From contig JAEZKE010000125.1 of the NCBI GenBank assembly GCA_023436175.1, positions 1 through 47,581 of the forward strand: a stretch of DNA of 47,581 bases, written 5' to 3'. This DNA is from Methanobacteriota archaeon (lineage in GTDB: Archaea > Methanobacteriota > Methanobacteria > Methanobacteriales > Methanobacteriaceae). The notes beneath the pieces are model-generated. The model did not search any database and was not told the origin of the DNA. It saw nothing but the letters and a program-made list of their open reading frames with translations. Position 1 is the stretch's first letter. Each line of letters opens with the position of its first letter. Positions 8,333 to 17,134 of the stretch are shown here, one piece after another. The position numbers and the translations under genes were made by a program.

Positions 8333-10423
8333 ATGCTTGGTGAGATAAATAATTTTGGAATTAAAAAATGGCTTATAACTCTAATTTTGATACTTTTTAT
8401 GGCTGATATTATCATAATTTTAGATATTCCTTTTTTAAGAGAATTTGTGGCATTTATAATTTTTATTACCATTCCAGGTATAATGATTATTCATGTATTG
8501 AAACTAAATAAAATAGAATTTATTAAAAAAATAGTGCTCATGGTAGGTCTAAGTGTAGCATTTCTTATATTTATGGGCTTACTGTTAAATAGCATTTATC
8601 CCGGTATATTAAAACCATTATCTTTAGCCCCTGTGCTTATTTTATCTAATGTTATTTTGATAATACTGGCAGTAATTGCATATTTAAGAAATAAAAATGA
8701 CTTTAATTTAAATGATTTTTTAAATTTAGAAATTAATTCAGATGGTAAATTAGTTTCAGCATTAATTTTCCCTGCATTATTCCCATTTATGGCTATATTT
8801 GGTACCTATTTTATGAATCTAACACAAAATAACGTTATTTTACTTGCAATGTTATTTTTAATTCCAGTATATATTATTGCCATAACCGTTTTAAAAGATA
8901 GAATTCACAGTGCTACATATCCTTTTGCCCTCTGGACAATTTCTTTGAGCTTGTTACTGATGAATGGGCTTACTTCATTCCATTTAATGGGCAGGGATGT
9001 TCATTATGAGTATTATTCTTTTCAATTAGCTCTTCAAAGTTTTCATTGGGATATAAATACTTACCTCAACCCTTATAATGCATGTTTAAGTATTACAATA
9101 CTCCCCACCATTTTACAGTCTCTCTCCAACCTTAACGGTGAGTATATCTTTAAGATCCTTAGTTTAATAGGATCATTCATCCCACTGGTAGTGTATACTG
9201 TATCTAAAAAGTATCTTGAGGATAAATATGCATTTTTTGCTGGTTTACTTTTCTCATTCCAGTTGTTTTTTGTGTATCTTTTAGGGGCTGTACGACAAGA
9301 AATAGCAATTCTATTCTTCTTTTTAGCGATAATGGTTCTATTTGCAACAGATATGAGTAAAACTACAAAAAAGATATTATTTGTTATTTTCATGTCTTCA
9401 GTTATTGTTTCGCATTATACTACCGCATATGTTTCATTTGCCCTTGTTTTACCTATACTATTAATGCCTTTCGTTAAGGGACTATTTCTTGATAAAAAAC
9501 TTAAATTTACAAATTTTGATGTAATCATTCTATTATTCTTATTTATTTTAGTATGGTACATTTTATTTGCAAAAGTACAGGCAAGTGCAGGTACTCACGT
9601 AATTCAATCAACTATAGCAGGTACATCAGGTGATAGGGGAGATTATGTTCTTGGAGTTCTAGGCATCGTGCTTAAATCTGTCCCAAATACTATAAGTGTG
9701 ATTGTGCATGATTTAATCTTTGCTACAATAGGAATAGGTCTTTTAACTATATTGCTGAATTATAGAAAATTTGTAAAAAAAATTGATCAAGAGTATATCG
9801 TTGCAATATTTGTATCCATCATATTGCTGGTAATGTTCCTTGTTTTACCGTATATTTCTGTGGCTTATGATGCTGTAAGGCTATTTTTCCAGTTATTGAT
9901 TTTTTTAGCTCCTGTTTTTATTATAGGGGCAATGAAGATTGCAAAAATTATTAAACGGCCAAAATGGGATATTTTAATAGTATTAGTGTTGTTGCTTTCC
10001 TTATTTTCATGTGCAACCTATCTACAGTATCATTTTTATGGAGAACCGTATTCACCGGATTATGACGCAAACGGTCTGGTTAGAAATGAAGCATATATCT
10101 ATAATCAAGAAGTGATAGGGGCAACATGGCTCAAGGATAATTATATGGATAATTATACTACTTACTCCGAGGGTAGGGGGTTAATAGTATTTTTAACTGC
10201 ATATGGTAGTCAAAGCGCCACCATGAATTTAAATAATTCAATATTCAGTTGGAATAAAACAGTAAATGGCGGATATATTTATTTGGGGTATTTAAATGTC
10301 AATAAAAGTGAAGTACTGCCAGTATACACTAACTTAAATATTCAGAACATGAGTAGCTATTCAAATCTCTTTTTAAGAAAGAGTAAAATCTATGACAATG
10401 GAGGAAGCCAGGTATGGCTATAA
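8333..10423 (+). CDS. Large polytopic membrane protein, DUF2206-like
   Basis: A 696-residue protein with many hydrophobic segments (roughly 14-16) and a C-terminal extracytoplasmic tail of about 110 residues rich in Tyr and Asn. Overall layout and length recall the archaeal DUF2206 family. The loop near residues 218-227 (MGRDVHYEYY) has acidic residues reminiscent of the first-loop acids of GT-C transferases, so I suspect a polyprenyl-sugar-dependent glycosyltransferase or polymerase; this is inference. GGAG eight bases before the ATG supports the start. Its last 10 bases overlap the next GT4 gene, indicating translational coupling and a shared pathway. Confidence 0.6.
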   Translation: MLGEINNFGIKKWLITLILILFMADIIIILDIPFLREFVAFIIFITIPGIMIIHVLKLNKIEFIKKIVLMVGLSVAFLIFMGLLLNSIYPGILKPLSLAPVLILSNVILIILAVIAYLRNKNDFNLNDFLNLEINSDGKLVSALIFPALFPFMAIFGTYFMNLTQNNVILLAMLFLIPVYIIAITVLKDRIHSATYPFALWTISLSLLLMNGLTSFHLMGRDVHYEYYSFQLALQSFHWDINTYLNPYNACLSITILPTILQSLSNLNGEYIFKILSLIGSFIPLVVYTVSKKYLEDKYAFFAGLLFSFQLFFVYLLGAVRQEIAILFFFLAIMVLFATDMSKTTKKILFVIFMSSVIVSHYTTAYVSFALVLPILLMPFVKGLFLDKKLKFTNFDVIILLFLFILVWYILFAKVQASAGTHVIQSTIAGTSGDRGDYVLGVLGIVLKSVPNTISVIVHDLIFATIGIGLLTILLNYRKFVKKIDQEYIVAIFVSIILLVMFLVLPYISVAYDAVRLFFQLLIFLAPVFIIGAMKIAKIIKRPKWDILIVLVLLLSLFSCATYLQYHFYGEPYSPDYDANGLVRNEAYIYNQEVIGATWLKDNYMDNYTTYSEGRGLIVFLTAYGSQSATMNLNNSIFSWNKTVNGGYIYLGYLNVNKSEVLPVYTNLNIQNMSSYSNLFLRKSKIYDNGGSQVWL

Positions 10424-11577
10424 ATAGAGATCTAAAGAGTTCAAAAATTCTTTTCGTTCACCATACTGCAATGTGGTACCGGAAGCCTTTTTTCCGGAAG
10501 CTAAGTAAAATTTATAATGTTAAATTTTTATTTACCAATGTTGAAGGCTACAATAAGACATATGATACCGATCTATCTCAAAGAATTGAGGGGCTGGATG
10601 GAGTAAATTATGAAGTAGTTAAAAACTACTTCGGAATAGCCATGAGGGCAATTAAGGAAACCATGGGAGAATACGATGTATTTGTTGGAGGAAGCTGGGA
10701 TACTCCCACAGATCTTATAGAAACAATATTTTATTTTCTTATTGTTAAACTACGGAGGAAACCTTTTATTTTATGGAGAGAAGATTGGGACTGGAATGTT
10801 AAATCTCTTAAAAGATCCTTTGTAAAATTCATGGCAGGATTTATAGGTAAAAATGTAGACGCTATACTTGTACCGGGTTCTAAACACCGTGAATTTTTCA
10901 CGTCACTTGGAGTCTCATCTGATAATATTTTTATAATGCCTAACGTGAGCAATATAGAATTAAATGATAAAGACTTTGAAAACAAAGAAAAGATCCAGAA
11001 AAAACTTCATTTAGAAAATAAAAAAATAGTTCTGTACGTGGGCCGTTTAATAGATCTTAAAGGTGTAGACTATCTAATAAAAGCTTTTTATAAACTCCGT
11101 AAAGAGCGTGAAGATGTTGTTTTACTTGTTGTAGGTGAGGGGCCAGAAAAGTCAAAATTGGAAATGCTTTCAGGGGAACTCGGTATAAATGATGACGTTA
11201 TTTTCACGGGAAATATTGATAACAGTCTCCTTGGAGGATATTATTTATTATCCAATGTCTTTGTACTACCTTCCATAACTACCTATTTTGCAGATGCATG
11301 CCCGCTTGTGGTTAATGAAGCCATGTATTTTTCAAAACCGGTAATTACAAGTGATGCAGTTGGAACTACATTTATGATTCAGGACGGTAAAAATGGATAT
11401 GTAGTCCCGGAAAGAGAAGTGAATTCACTGTGTAATGCTATATACAAAATAATATCTGACCCTGATTTAGAGAAAAAAATGGGTAATGAGTCAAAGAATC
11501 TGATTGAAGAGGGTTTCAGGTATAAAAATATGGTGGATGGTTTCACGAGTGCACTGAAACACGTGATGAAAAAGTAA
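10414..11577 (+). CDS. GT4-like glycosyltransferase with variant acidic motif
   Basis: A 387-residue GT-B protein. N-terminal domain starts near KILFVHHTAMWYRKPFFRKL; the C-terminal domain has VLYVGRLIDLKGVDYLI, VVGEGPEKSKLE and FVLPSITTYFADACPLVVNEAM. The usual E-x7-E pair appears here as D-x7-E (DACPLVVNE), a conservative change. The start overlaps the end of the DUF2206-like gene and has GGAGG before the ATG, so the two are probably made together. Expected role: cytoplasmic sugar transfer onto a lipid-linked precursor. Substrates unknown. Confidence 0.8.
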   Translation: MAINRDLKSSKILFVHHTAMWYRKPFFRKLSKIYNVKFLFTNVEGYNKTYDTDLSQRIEGLDGVNYEVVKNYFGIAMRAIKETMGEYDVFVGGSWDTPTDLIETIFYFLIVKLRRKPFILWREDWDWNVKSLKRSFVKFMAGFIGKNVDAILVPGSKHREFFTSLGVSSDNIFIMPNVSNIELNDKDFENKEKIQKKLHLENKKIVLYVGRLIDLKGVDYLIKAFYKLRKEREDVVLLVVGEGPEKSKLEMLSGELGINDDVIFTGNIDNSLLGGYYLLSNVFVLPSITTYFADACPLVVNEAMYFSKPVITSDAVGTTFMIQDGKNGYVVPEREVNSLCNAIYKIISDPDLEKKMGNESKNLIEEGFRYKNMVDGFTSALKHVMKK

Positions 11578-11663
11578 GTAAAATATAAATATTAAAATCA
11601 ATTGAATATCTAAAATACCTTAAATTAGATAAATAATAGCAAAATAATCAGCTGGGTGAACAT

Positions 11664-13118
11664 TTGAAAGAATACAAACTATTTGTACAGAGAATTGGTC
11701 TAATTGGAATAACAAATATATTGATGAGCTTAAGTTCCCTTATTTTACTACCTGTTTTAAGTAAAAATCTTTCAATTCAGGATTATGGGATTTGGGGTAT
11801 GTTTAATACAACAATTACATTTGTACCTCTGCTGATTAATTTAGGACTTCCTTATTCAATGGTTAGATTTTTGGCTGTTAAGCATGATAGTAACCAGATC
11901 AAGGAAGAATTTTATTCTATAACATTTTTAATGTTGGTTATGGGTATAATTGCTGCACTGGTACTTTTCCTATTTTCAAAACAGATAGCAGTAAGAATTT
12001 TTGGTGGTAACGTTACAGTAGCTATGTTACTGGCTGCAAGTGCCCTGGTATTTATTGTTTATAATGCTTTTTCTACCTATTTCAGGACATTTCAACAAAT
12101 GAAGATTTTTTCTCTGCTTTCTCTGCTGCAGGTCTACTCCATGGTAGCTGTTATAATATTACTTATAGGATTTGGTTATAAAATAGATGGAGTGGTATTT
12201 GGATATTTTGTTTCTCAGATTGTTGTAGCTTTAATTGCAATAATATTTACTGTTCATCAGATTGGAATTAAATTGCCCAGATTTAAAAATATAAAAGAAT
12301 ACTTATCCTTTGGTATACCCACTGTTCCTGGAAACCTGTCCAATTTTATAGTTGATTTCAGTGATCGTTATGTAATTGTAATTTTACTTGGAACATCGTT
12401 TGTCGGTTATTACAATCCAGGATATACGTTAGGTAGTGTACTAACAATGTTTGCAGCGCCGTTTGCTTTCCTTTTACCTTCTTTATTAGCTTCTTATTAT
12501 GATCAAAATAAACTGGATGAGGTTAAAATTCACCTGCAGTATTCACTTAAATACTTTTTACTGATAACCATACCTGCTGTTTTTGGTGTATCATTCTTAT
12601 CAAAACCACTTCTTGTTATATTATCAACACAGGAAATTGCGGTACAGGGATATTTAGTTACACCTTTTGTTGCCATAGGTGCTTTGATGTTTGGTATTTA
12701 TGGAATTATCAGCCAGATACTGGTTTTAGAAAAGAAGACAAAAATTATAGGTTATTTATGGATGGTTACTGCAGCCATTAATTTAGGTTTGAACTTACTA
12801 TTCGTGCCTTATTTTGGCATCATAGCTGCAGCAATCAGTACTTTAATTGCTTATATTTTTGCCTGTGTAATTACAGTATACTACTCATTAAAATACTTAA
12901 AATTCGAATTTGATCTTAAATTTACCTTTAAAAGTCTTGTTGCATCTATTTTGATGTCATTAATCATTGTATTGATTAATCCTGCCAGCGTTATTTCAAT
13001 AATATTAACTATTGCAGTGGGTATTGTAGTTTATTTAGTGTTTATTCTTTTATTAAAGGGTATTTCTCCTGATGAGCTGAATTTCTTTAAAAAATTAGTG
13101 GAAAAAAAGGAAAGTTAA
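11664..13118 (+). CDS. Wzx-like oligosaccharide flippase (MOP superfamily)
   Basis: A 484-residue membrane protein with about 12-14 hydrophobic segments. N-terminal SLSSLILLPVLSKNLSIQDY and WGMFNTTITFVPLLINLGLP are typical of polysaccharide export/flippase proteins. The family moves polyprenyl-linked oligosaccharides across the cytoplasmic membrane. The start codon is TTG at 11664, supported by GGGTGA seven bases upstream. It ends 5 bases from the convergent dehydratase gene, marking the end of the left glycosyltransferase series. A second flippase gene lies at 35702-37132, so the locus may export two different glycans. Confidence 0.85.
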   Translation: MKEYKLFVQRIGLIGITNILMSLSSLILLPVLSKNLSIQDYGIWGMFNTTITFVPLLINLGLPYSMVRFLAVKHDSNQIKEEFYSITFLMLVMGIIAALVLFLFSKQIAVRIFGGNVTVAMLLAASALVFIVYNAFSTYFRTFQQMKIFSLLSLLQVYSMVAVIILLIGFGYKIDGVVFGYFVSQIVVALIAIIFTVHQIGIKLPRFKNIKEYLSFGIPTVPGNLSNFIVDFSDRYVIVILLGTSFVGYYNPGYTLGSVLTMFAAPFAFLLPSLLASYYDQNKLDEVKIHLQYSLKYFLLITIPAVFGVSFLSKPLLVILSTQEIAVQGYLVTPFVAIGALMFGIYGIISQILVLEKKTKIIGYLWMVTAAINLGLNLLFVPYFGIIAAAISTLIAYIFACVITVYYSLKYLKFEFDLKFTFKSLVASILMSLIIVLINPASVISIILTIAVGIVVYLVFILLLKGISPDELNFFKKLVEKKES

Positions 13119-13123
13119 ATATT

Positions 13124-14218
13124 TTAATCTTTAAGACAGAAATCTGTTATAATATCTTTTATTTCTTCTTTTGATAATTTTTCAACTAAATTAGAGTTAT
13201 AAATGGAACATCCATCTTCATCTTCAGAATTTAGTATATGCAACTGGTTAACTGTACTGACCATTCCATCTTCTGTTTGCATTTCTTCATTTTTAATTAA
13301 GTTGGGATTACAAATAACACTTTCATTGCTATTTTTTTGAGAGTTTATGATGTATAATTTTCCCTGGTCTACTGCATTGATCGTTTCATCTTCTGTCATT
13401 AATTCTTCGTAGGTTTTTTCTCCAATTCGTTTACCAATTATCTGAATTTCTATATCTTCAGGTTTATAACCGTATATTGGAGCGAATTCTTCAATCATAA
13501 CCTCTGCAAGGTCTACAATGTTTATTGCAGGCATTTTAAGGATGAAAATCTCTTTACCTTCCGAAATTTCTCCTGCCTTAAGAATCAATTGAACAGCTTG
13601 AGGGATACCCATAATAAAACGCGTCATATCTGGGGAGGTTATGGTAATGGGACCTCCTTTTTTTATCTGATTTTTAAATAAAGGTACAACTGATCCTCTA
13701 GAATCAAGTACATTTCCAAACCTTACACAGGAAAAAACAGTATTTTTATTGCCAATATAGTGGTTAGCGGATATTGTAAGACGTTCTGATAAAAATTTAG
13801 TCGCGCCCATTACATTTATGGGATTAACGGCTTTATCTGTGCTGATAACTATCACTTTATTAACTTCTTTATCTAATGCAGCATCCAAAACATTTTGAGT
13901 ACCTATAACATTTGTTTTAACGGCATCAAAAGGATTGTATTCGCATAATGGTACATGTTTAAGTGCTCCAGCATGAAACACTATATCAACATTCTCAAAA
14001 GCCCTAAGTAACCTTTCTTTATCGCGTACATCCCCTATGAATGTTCGGATTTTATCTGAATTTAATTCCTGTTCTAACTCAAATAATCCGGTTTCATTAT
14101 TATCTAAAACTCTAACAACGGCAGGATTAAATTCTAAGACTTTTTTAACAATTTCACTACCGATGGATCCAGTTCCACCGGTAACGAGTATTATTTTATC
14201 TTCATAAAATGATTTCAT
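13124..14218 (-). CDS. UDP-N-acetylglucosamine 4,6-dehydratase (PglF/LegB-like, short soluble form)
   Basis: A 364-residue extended SDR protein. The Rossmann motif GGTGSIG is at residues 14-20 and the catalytic region STDKAVNPINVMGATK at 126-141. Met137 replaces the usual Tyr and is followed by Lys141, the Ser-Met-Lys pattern reported for WbpM/PglF-type retaining dehydratases rather than the Tyr form of PseB/FlaA1. The membrane domain of PglF/WbpM is absent. Product would be UDP-2-acetamido-4-keto-6-deoxyglucose for the adjacent aminotransferase. Residues about 274-312 and 313-352 look like a duplicated tail. I chose the ATG at 14218, just after GGTTGAT and 5 bases past the previous stop; a TTG at 14227 is also in frame. 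Confidence 0.85.
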   Translation of the reverse strand: MKSFYEDKIILVTGGTGSIGSEIVKKVLEFNPAVVRVLDNNETGLFELEQELNSDKIRTFIGDVRDKERLLRAFENVDIVFHAGALKHVPLCEYNPFDAVKTNVIGTQNVLDAALDKEVNKVIVISTDKAVNPINVMGATKFLSERLTISANHYIGNKNTVFSCVRFGNVLDSRGSVVPLFKNQIKKGGPITITSPDMTRFIMGIPQAVQLILKAGEISEGKEIFILKMPAINIVDLAEVMIEEFAPIYGYKPEDIEIQIIGKRIGEKTYEELMTEDETINAVDQGKLYIINSQKNSNESVICNPNLIKNEEMQTEDGMVSTVNQLHILNSEDEDGCSIYNSNLVEKLSKEEIKDIITDFCLKD

Positions 14219-14223
14219 AAATA

Positions 14224-15342
14224 TCAACCATAAAACTCTTGGATTTCTTGAACTATAAGGTCCATGTCATTTTCTTTAAGAGTAGGATACATGGGTAAAG
14301 TTACAACCTTCTTTGAGATCTCTTCTGTAACTGGAAGTTCACATTCATATTTCATTACTTTTCTATAAAAGTGAGTCATGTGAACTGGGTCAAAATATAT
14401 TTTGGACATGATACCTTTATCTGCTAAATGTTTCATAAGTTTATCTCTATTATTGGCTATGACTGTATATAACTGATATACATGGTAATAATCTTCAGGA
14501 GGCACAATCAGTTTTATCCCATTTATCTTGTTTAACCGTTCATTTAAATATAAGGAATTATTTCGCCTCATACTAATCATTTTATCTAATTTATTGATTT
14601 GTGCTATTCCAAGGGAAGCAGTTAAATTAGACATCCTGAAATTAAATCCAAGATCTACATAATCAAAAGGTTCTAAAGATGTGAAATAATTAGAATGTTC
14701 AAGTCTACCATGTGATCTTATCAAATTTAATCTTTCAAATACTTCTTCGCAGTCAGTTACCACAGCTCCTCCTTCTCCTGTTGTCATGATTTTGTTCTGA
14801 CAGAAACTTAAAACTGCAGAATCTCCGAAAGTACCAACATTTTTACTGCCAATTTTAGCCCCCTGCGCCTCAGCAGCATCCTCTATTAAAATAAGGTCGT
14901 GATCTTCAGCGATTTCTTTCAATTCTCTAATTTTACAGGGACATCCTCCATAATGTATGGGTAATATTGCCTTTGTTTTGTCTGTTATCATTTCTTTTAC
15001 ACTTTCAGGGTCTAAACCTAATGTTTCCCTTTCAATATCTGCAAAAACAGGCTTTGCCCCTACAAAAAGGGGTGAATTAGCTGTGGCAATGAATGTAAAT
15101 GATGGGACTATTACTTCATCTCCCTTGCTGATCTTATGGGCAAGGAGAAGAGAATGTAACGCGGAAGTCCCTGAATTAAAAGTTACTGCATATTTGGTTC
15201 CTATTTTTTCTTTAATTAATTCTTCAAACTCTGCTACCTGCGGCCCAACTGCCCAGTTCATACCAGATTGAATTTCTTTTGTTACATGGTTTACGTCTTC
15301 GTTGTCCCAGTATATTTTAAATAGGGGAATTTTCCAGCTCAT
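14224..15342 (-). CDS. DegT/DnrJ/EryC1-family PLP aminotransferase (LegC/PglE-like)
   Basis: A 372-residue fold-type I PLP enzyme. FNSGTSALHSLLLA near residue 55 binds the cofactor phosphate, EDAAEAQGA supplies the pyridine-ring Asp, and the Schiff-base Lys is in SFCQNKIMTTGEGGAV near residue 180. C-terminal YHVYQLYTV is a family landmark. These enzymes transfer an amino group from glutamate to C4 of nucleotide-linked 4-keto sugars. The next gene downstream is the 4,6-dehydratase that would make that substrate, and an acetyltransferase lies upstream. GAGGATT before the ATG supports the start. Expected product: UDP-4-amino-4,6-dideoxy-GlcNAc. Exact sugar stereochemistry is inferred from context. 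Confidence 0.85.
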   Translation of the reverse strand: MSWKIPLFKIYWDNEDVNHVTKEIQSGMNWAVGPQVAEFEELIKEKIGTKYAVTFNSGTSALHSLLLAHKISKGDEVIVPSFTFIATANSPLFVGAKPVFADIERETLGLDPESVKEMITDKTKAILPIHYGGCPCKIRELKEIAEDHDLILIEDAAEAQGAKIGSKNVGTFGDSAVLSFCQNKIMTTGEGGAVVTDCEEVFERLNLIRSHGRLEHSNYFTSLEPFDYVDLGFNFRMSNLTASLGIAQINKLDKMISMRRNNSLYLNERLNKINGIKLIVPPEDYYHVYQLYTVIANNRDKLMKHLADKGIMSKIYFDPVHMTHFYRKVMKYECELPVTEEISKKVVTLPMYPTLKENDMDLIVQEIQEFYG

Positions 15343-15352
15343 AATGAATCCT

Positions 15353-15545
15353 CAAATTTTTTTAAAATTTGTTGTTCAGAAACGCATAGCGTTTCTTCAA
15401 CCTCAAAAATTTTTTATTTTTGTGGCCCTCGAAAACAATGTTTTCGGGGGCATGTAAAAATTCAATCAAAGATTGAATTTTTCTTCAACCTGCAAACACT
15501 TCGTGTTTGCGGTTCCAAAAATCTCAATCAAAAATTGAGATTTTT
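15353..15545. repeat. Array of short perfect hairpins (array 2)
   Basis: Seven inverted repeats occur in 193 bases. 15353-15371: CAAATTTT, TTT, AAAATTTG. 15378-15396: AGAAACGC, ATA, GCGTTTCT. 15404-15422: CAAAAAT, TTTTT, ATTTTTG. 15426-15450: arms around AAT with one G-T mismatch. 15456-15482: 12-bp arms around AAA. 15492-15510: GCAAACAC, TTC, GTGTTTGC. 15517-15545: 12-bp arms around CAAAA. TTCAACCT or CTCAACCT joiners recur between units. The array separates the acetyltransferase from the aminotransferase within one operon and runs into the acetyltransferase 3' end. Confidence 0.85.
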
Positions 15546-15974
15546 CTCAACCTCAAGTTCTTTTATTTCTTTTTCAGTTAATTTTCTAATTACTTTAGCA
15601 GGCGTGCCAAATGCAATTGTATTTTCAGGTATATCTCTATTTACAAAACTAAAAGCACCTATAATTGAATTTTCTCCAACAGTAACATTCGGCATCACCA
15701 CAGAATGTGTTCCAATCCTGCAATTCTTTTTAAGAGTAATAGGGCCTTCTTTATTGTCTATTGTAGATATGGAGTAAATAGAACAATGAGATCCTATTTG
15801 GACGTAATCTTCAATAGTAACCGTATTTTTAGCATTGATATAGGTAAAAGCCCCAATATCAGTCTTATAACCTAATTCCAAATTATCTTTATTTTGTACA
15901 ATCCAGTTGTATTCATTTAATTTTCTCTCCTCAATTTCAGGAGGTTTCCAGTTTTTAAATCGCTCATCTGACAT
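15528..15974 (-). CDS. Hexapeptide-repeat (left-handed beta-helix) acetyltransferase, probable nucleotide-sugar N-acetyltransferase
   Basis: A 148-residue protein made of hexapeptide turns (IGAFTYI, IEDYVQIGSHCSI, RIGTHSVVMPNVTVGENSIIGAF) ending in GTPAKVIRKL, the usual acetyltransferase close. Such enzymes form trimers and use acetyl-CoA. Placed between neuC and the aminotransferase, it most likely acetylates the 4-amino group of the UDP-diamino sugar, the LegH/PglD step. Unlike PglD it lacks an N-terminal Rossmann-like domain. Its final codons (VEKNLNF) and stop lie inside the last hairpin of array 2, so the native C-terminus may have been replaced. It starts 14 bases after neuB-neuC on the same strand. 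Confidence 0.75.
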   Translation of the reverse strand: MSDERFKNWKPPEIEERKLNEYNWIVQNKDNLELGYKTDIGAFTYINAKNTVTIEDYVQIGSHCSIYSISTIDNKEGPITLKKNCRIGTHSVVMPNVTVGENSIIGAFSFVNRDIPENTIAFGTPAKVIRKLTEKEIKELEVEKNLNF

Positions 15975-15988
15975 AATTTAGCCTTGAT

Positions 15989-17134
15989 TTATAAATTGAG
16001 TTTTTTATTCATTAAATTATTGTCTAGTTTAATATTACTTAAAATGTCTGCTACTTTCTTACCTGTTTTTCCATCTCCATATGGATTTTTACAGTTCTGC
16101 AGAGTTTCTTTAAATTCTTCATCATAAATAGCTTTTATAATTGCTTTTTTTATTTCTTCTTTATCGTAATTAACATTAATTACATTTGAAGTCCGTTCCC
16201 GTCCTTCCTGTCTTGAACCTATATTGACTGCAGGTAATTTAAATGAAGGAGCTTCAATAATTCCGCTACTTGAATTACCAACCATAACACTTGCTATATT
16301 CATTATACTCAGATATTCTATACTTGGAATACTTTTATATGTATGGATGAAAGGATAATCTTCATATTCTTTTATAATTTCTATGATTTTTCTACCGCCT
16401 GCATCTGCATTTGGATAGATTACTATTGCTTGATTTTCTAATTCTACCAATGCATCAAGGGTCTCACGAGCTTGCTGTGCTGCACTTTTAGATTTTAATG
16501 TTGTAGGGTGCTGAACAAGTAAAATAATTGGTTCAGATAAATTTAAGTTGTATTTTTTGCTGATTATTAGAGGATCTATTAATTTTTCGTTTAAAATATG
16601 ATCTAATCCCGGTGCACCCACTACAAAAACATTATCTGGATTCTCTCCCATTTTTATTATCCTCTCTGCACTTTTTTCAGTTGCAGGGAGGTGTATATTG
16701 ACGAGTTTTGTAATAGCATGCCTTGCATATTCATCTACAGTAGAAGTGATTTCGCCTCCATGAAGGTGAGCTGTTGGAATACTTAAGTACGCCCCCACAA
16801 TTGCCCCACCTAACATTTCACCTCTATCGCCCAATAAGAGAATTATATCTGGATTAACCTTTAAAACTAACTTTGAAAGTAATTTAACAAATTCACCTAT
16901 GAAATTAACCATGGATATCTTATTATCCTCCTGGAATGTTGCATTAACTTTATGGAATCTGAAACCGTCTTCTTCTACATCATTTATAGTGGTCCCAAAT
17001 TCTTCCATAAGGTGCATTCCAGTAACTGCTAATTCCAAATCTACATCTGGGTTTTTTTCCATTTCAAATAAAACAGAGCGCATAAGGCCGTAGTCTGCTC
17101 TGGTACCTGTTATATACAATATTTTTCTATTCAT
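15989..17134 (-). CDS. neuC: NeuC/LegG-like UDP-sugar 2-epimerase (hydrolysing)
   Basis: A 381-residue GT-B-fold epimerase. N-terminal ILYITGTRADYGLM, central HLHGGEITSTVDEYARH, and VGNSSSGIIEAPSFKLPAVN with GSRQEGRER near the C-terminus are the NeuC-family landmarks. The family converts UDP-GlcNAc to ManNAc, or in the legionaminate branch UDP-N,N'-diacetylbacillosamine to 2,4-diacetamido-2,4,6-trideoxymannose, releasing UDP. The neighbouring dehydratase, aminotransferase and acetyltransferase favour the second reaction. I chose the ATG at 17134, which shares ATGA with the neuB stop and gives the normal N-terminus; an ATG at 17149 is also in frame. Confidence 0.88.
   Translation of the reverse strand: MNRKILYITGTRADYGLMRSVLFEMEKNPDVDLELAVTGMHLMEEFGTTINDVEEDGFRFHKVNATFQEDNKISMVNFIGEFVKLLSKLVLKVNPDIILLLGDRGEMLGGAIVGAYLSIPTAHLHGGEITSTVDEYARHAITKLVNIHLPATEKSAERIIKMGENPDNVFVVGAPGLDHILNEKLIDPLIISKKYNLNLSEPIILLVQHPTTLKSKSAAQQARETLDALVELENQAIVIYPNADAGGRKIIEIIKEYEDYPFIHTYKSIPSIEYLSIMNIASVMVGNSSSGIIEAPSFKLPAVNIGSRQEGRERTSNVINVNYDKEEIKKAIIKAIYDEEFKETLQNCKNPYGDGKTGKKVADILSNIKLDNNLMNKKLNL

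Noticed and set aside
8284..8343. Nineteen-codon frame before the DUF2206-like gene
   Set aside because: No convincing ribosome binding site and it overlaps the start of the real gene out of frame; likely chance.
9073..9393. 106-residue frame antisense to the DUF2206-like gene
   Set aside because: Composition follows from membrane-protein codons on the other strand, with no ribosome binding site and no recognisable domain.
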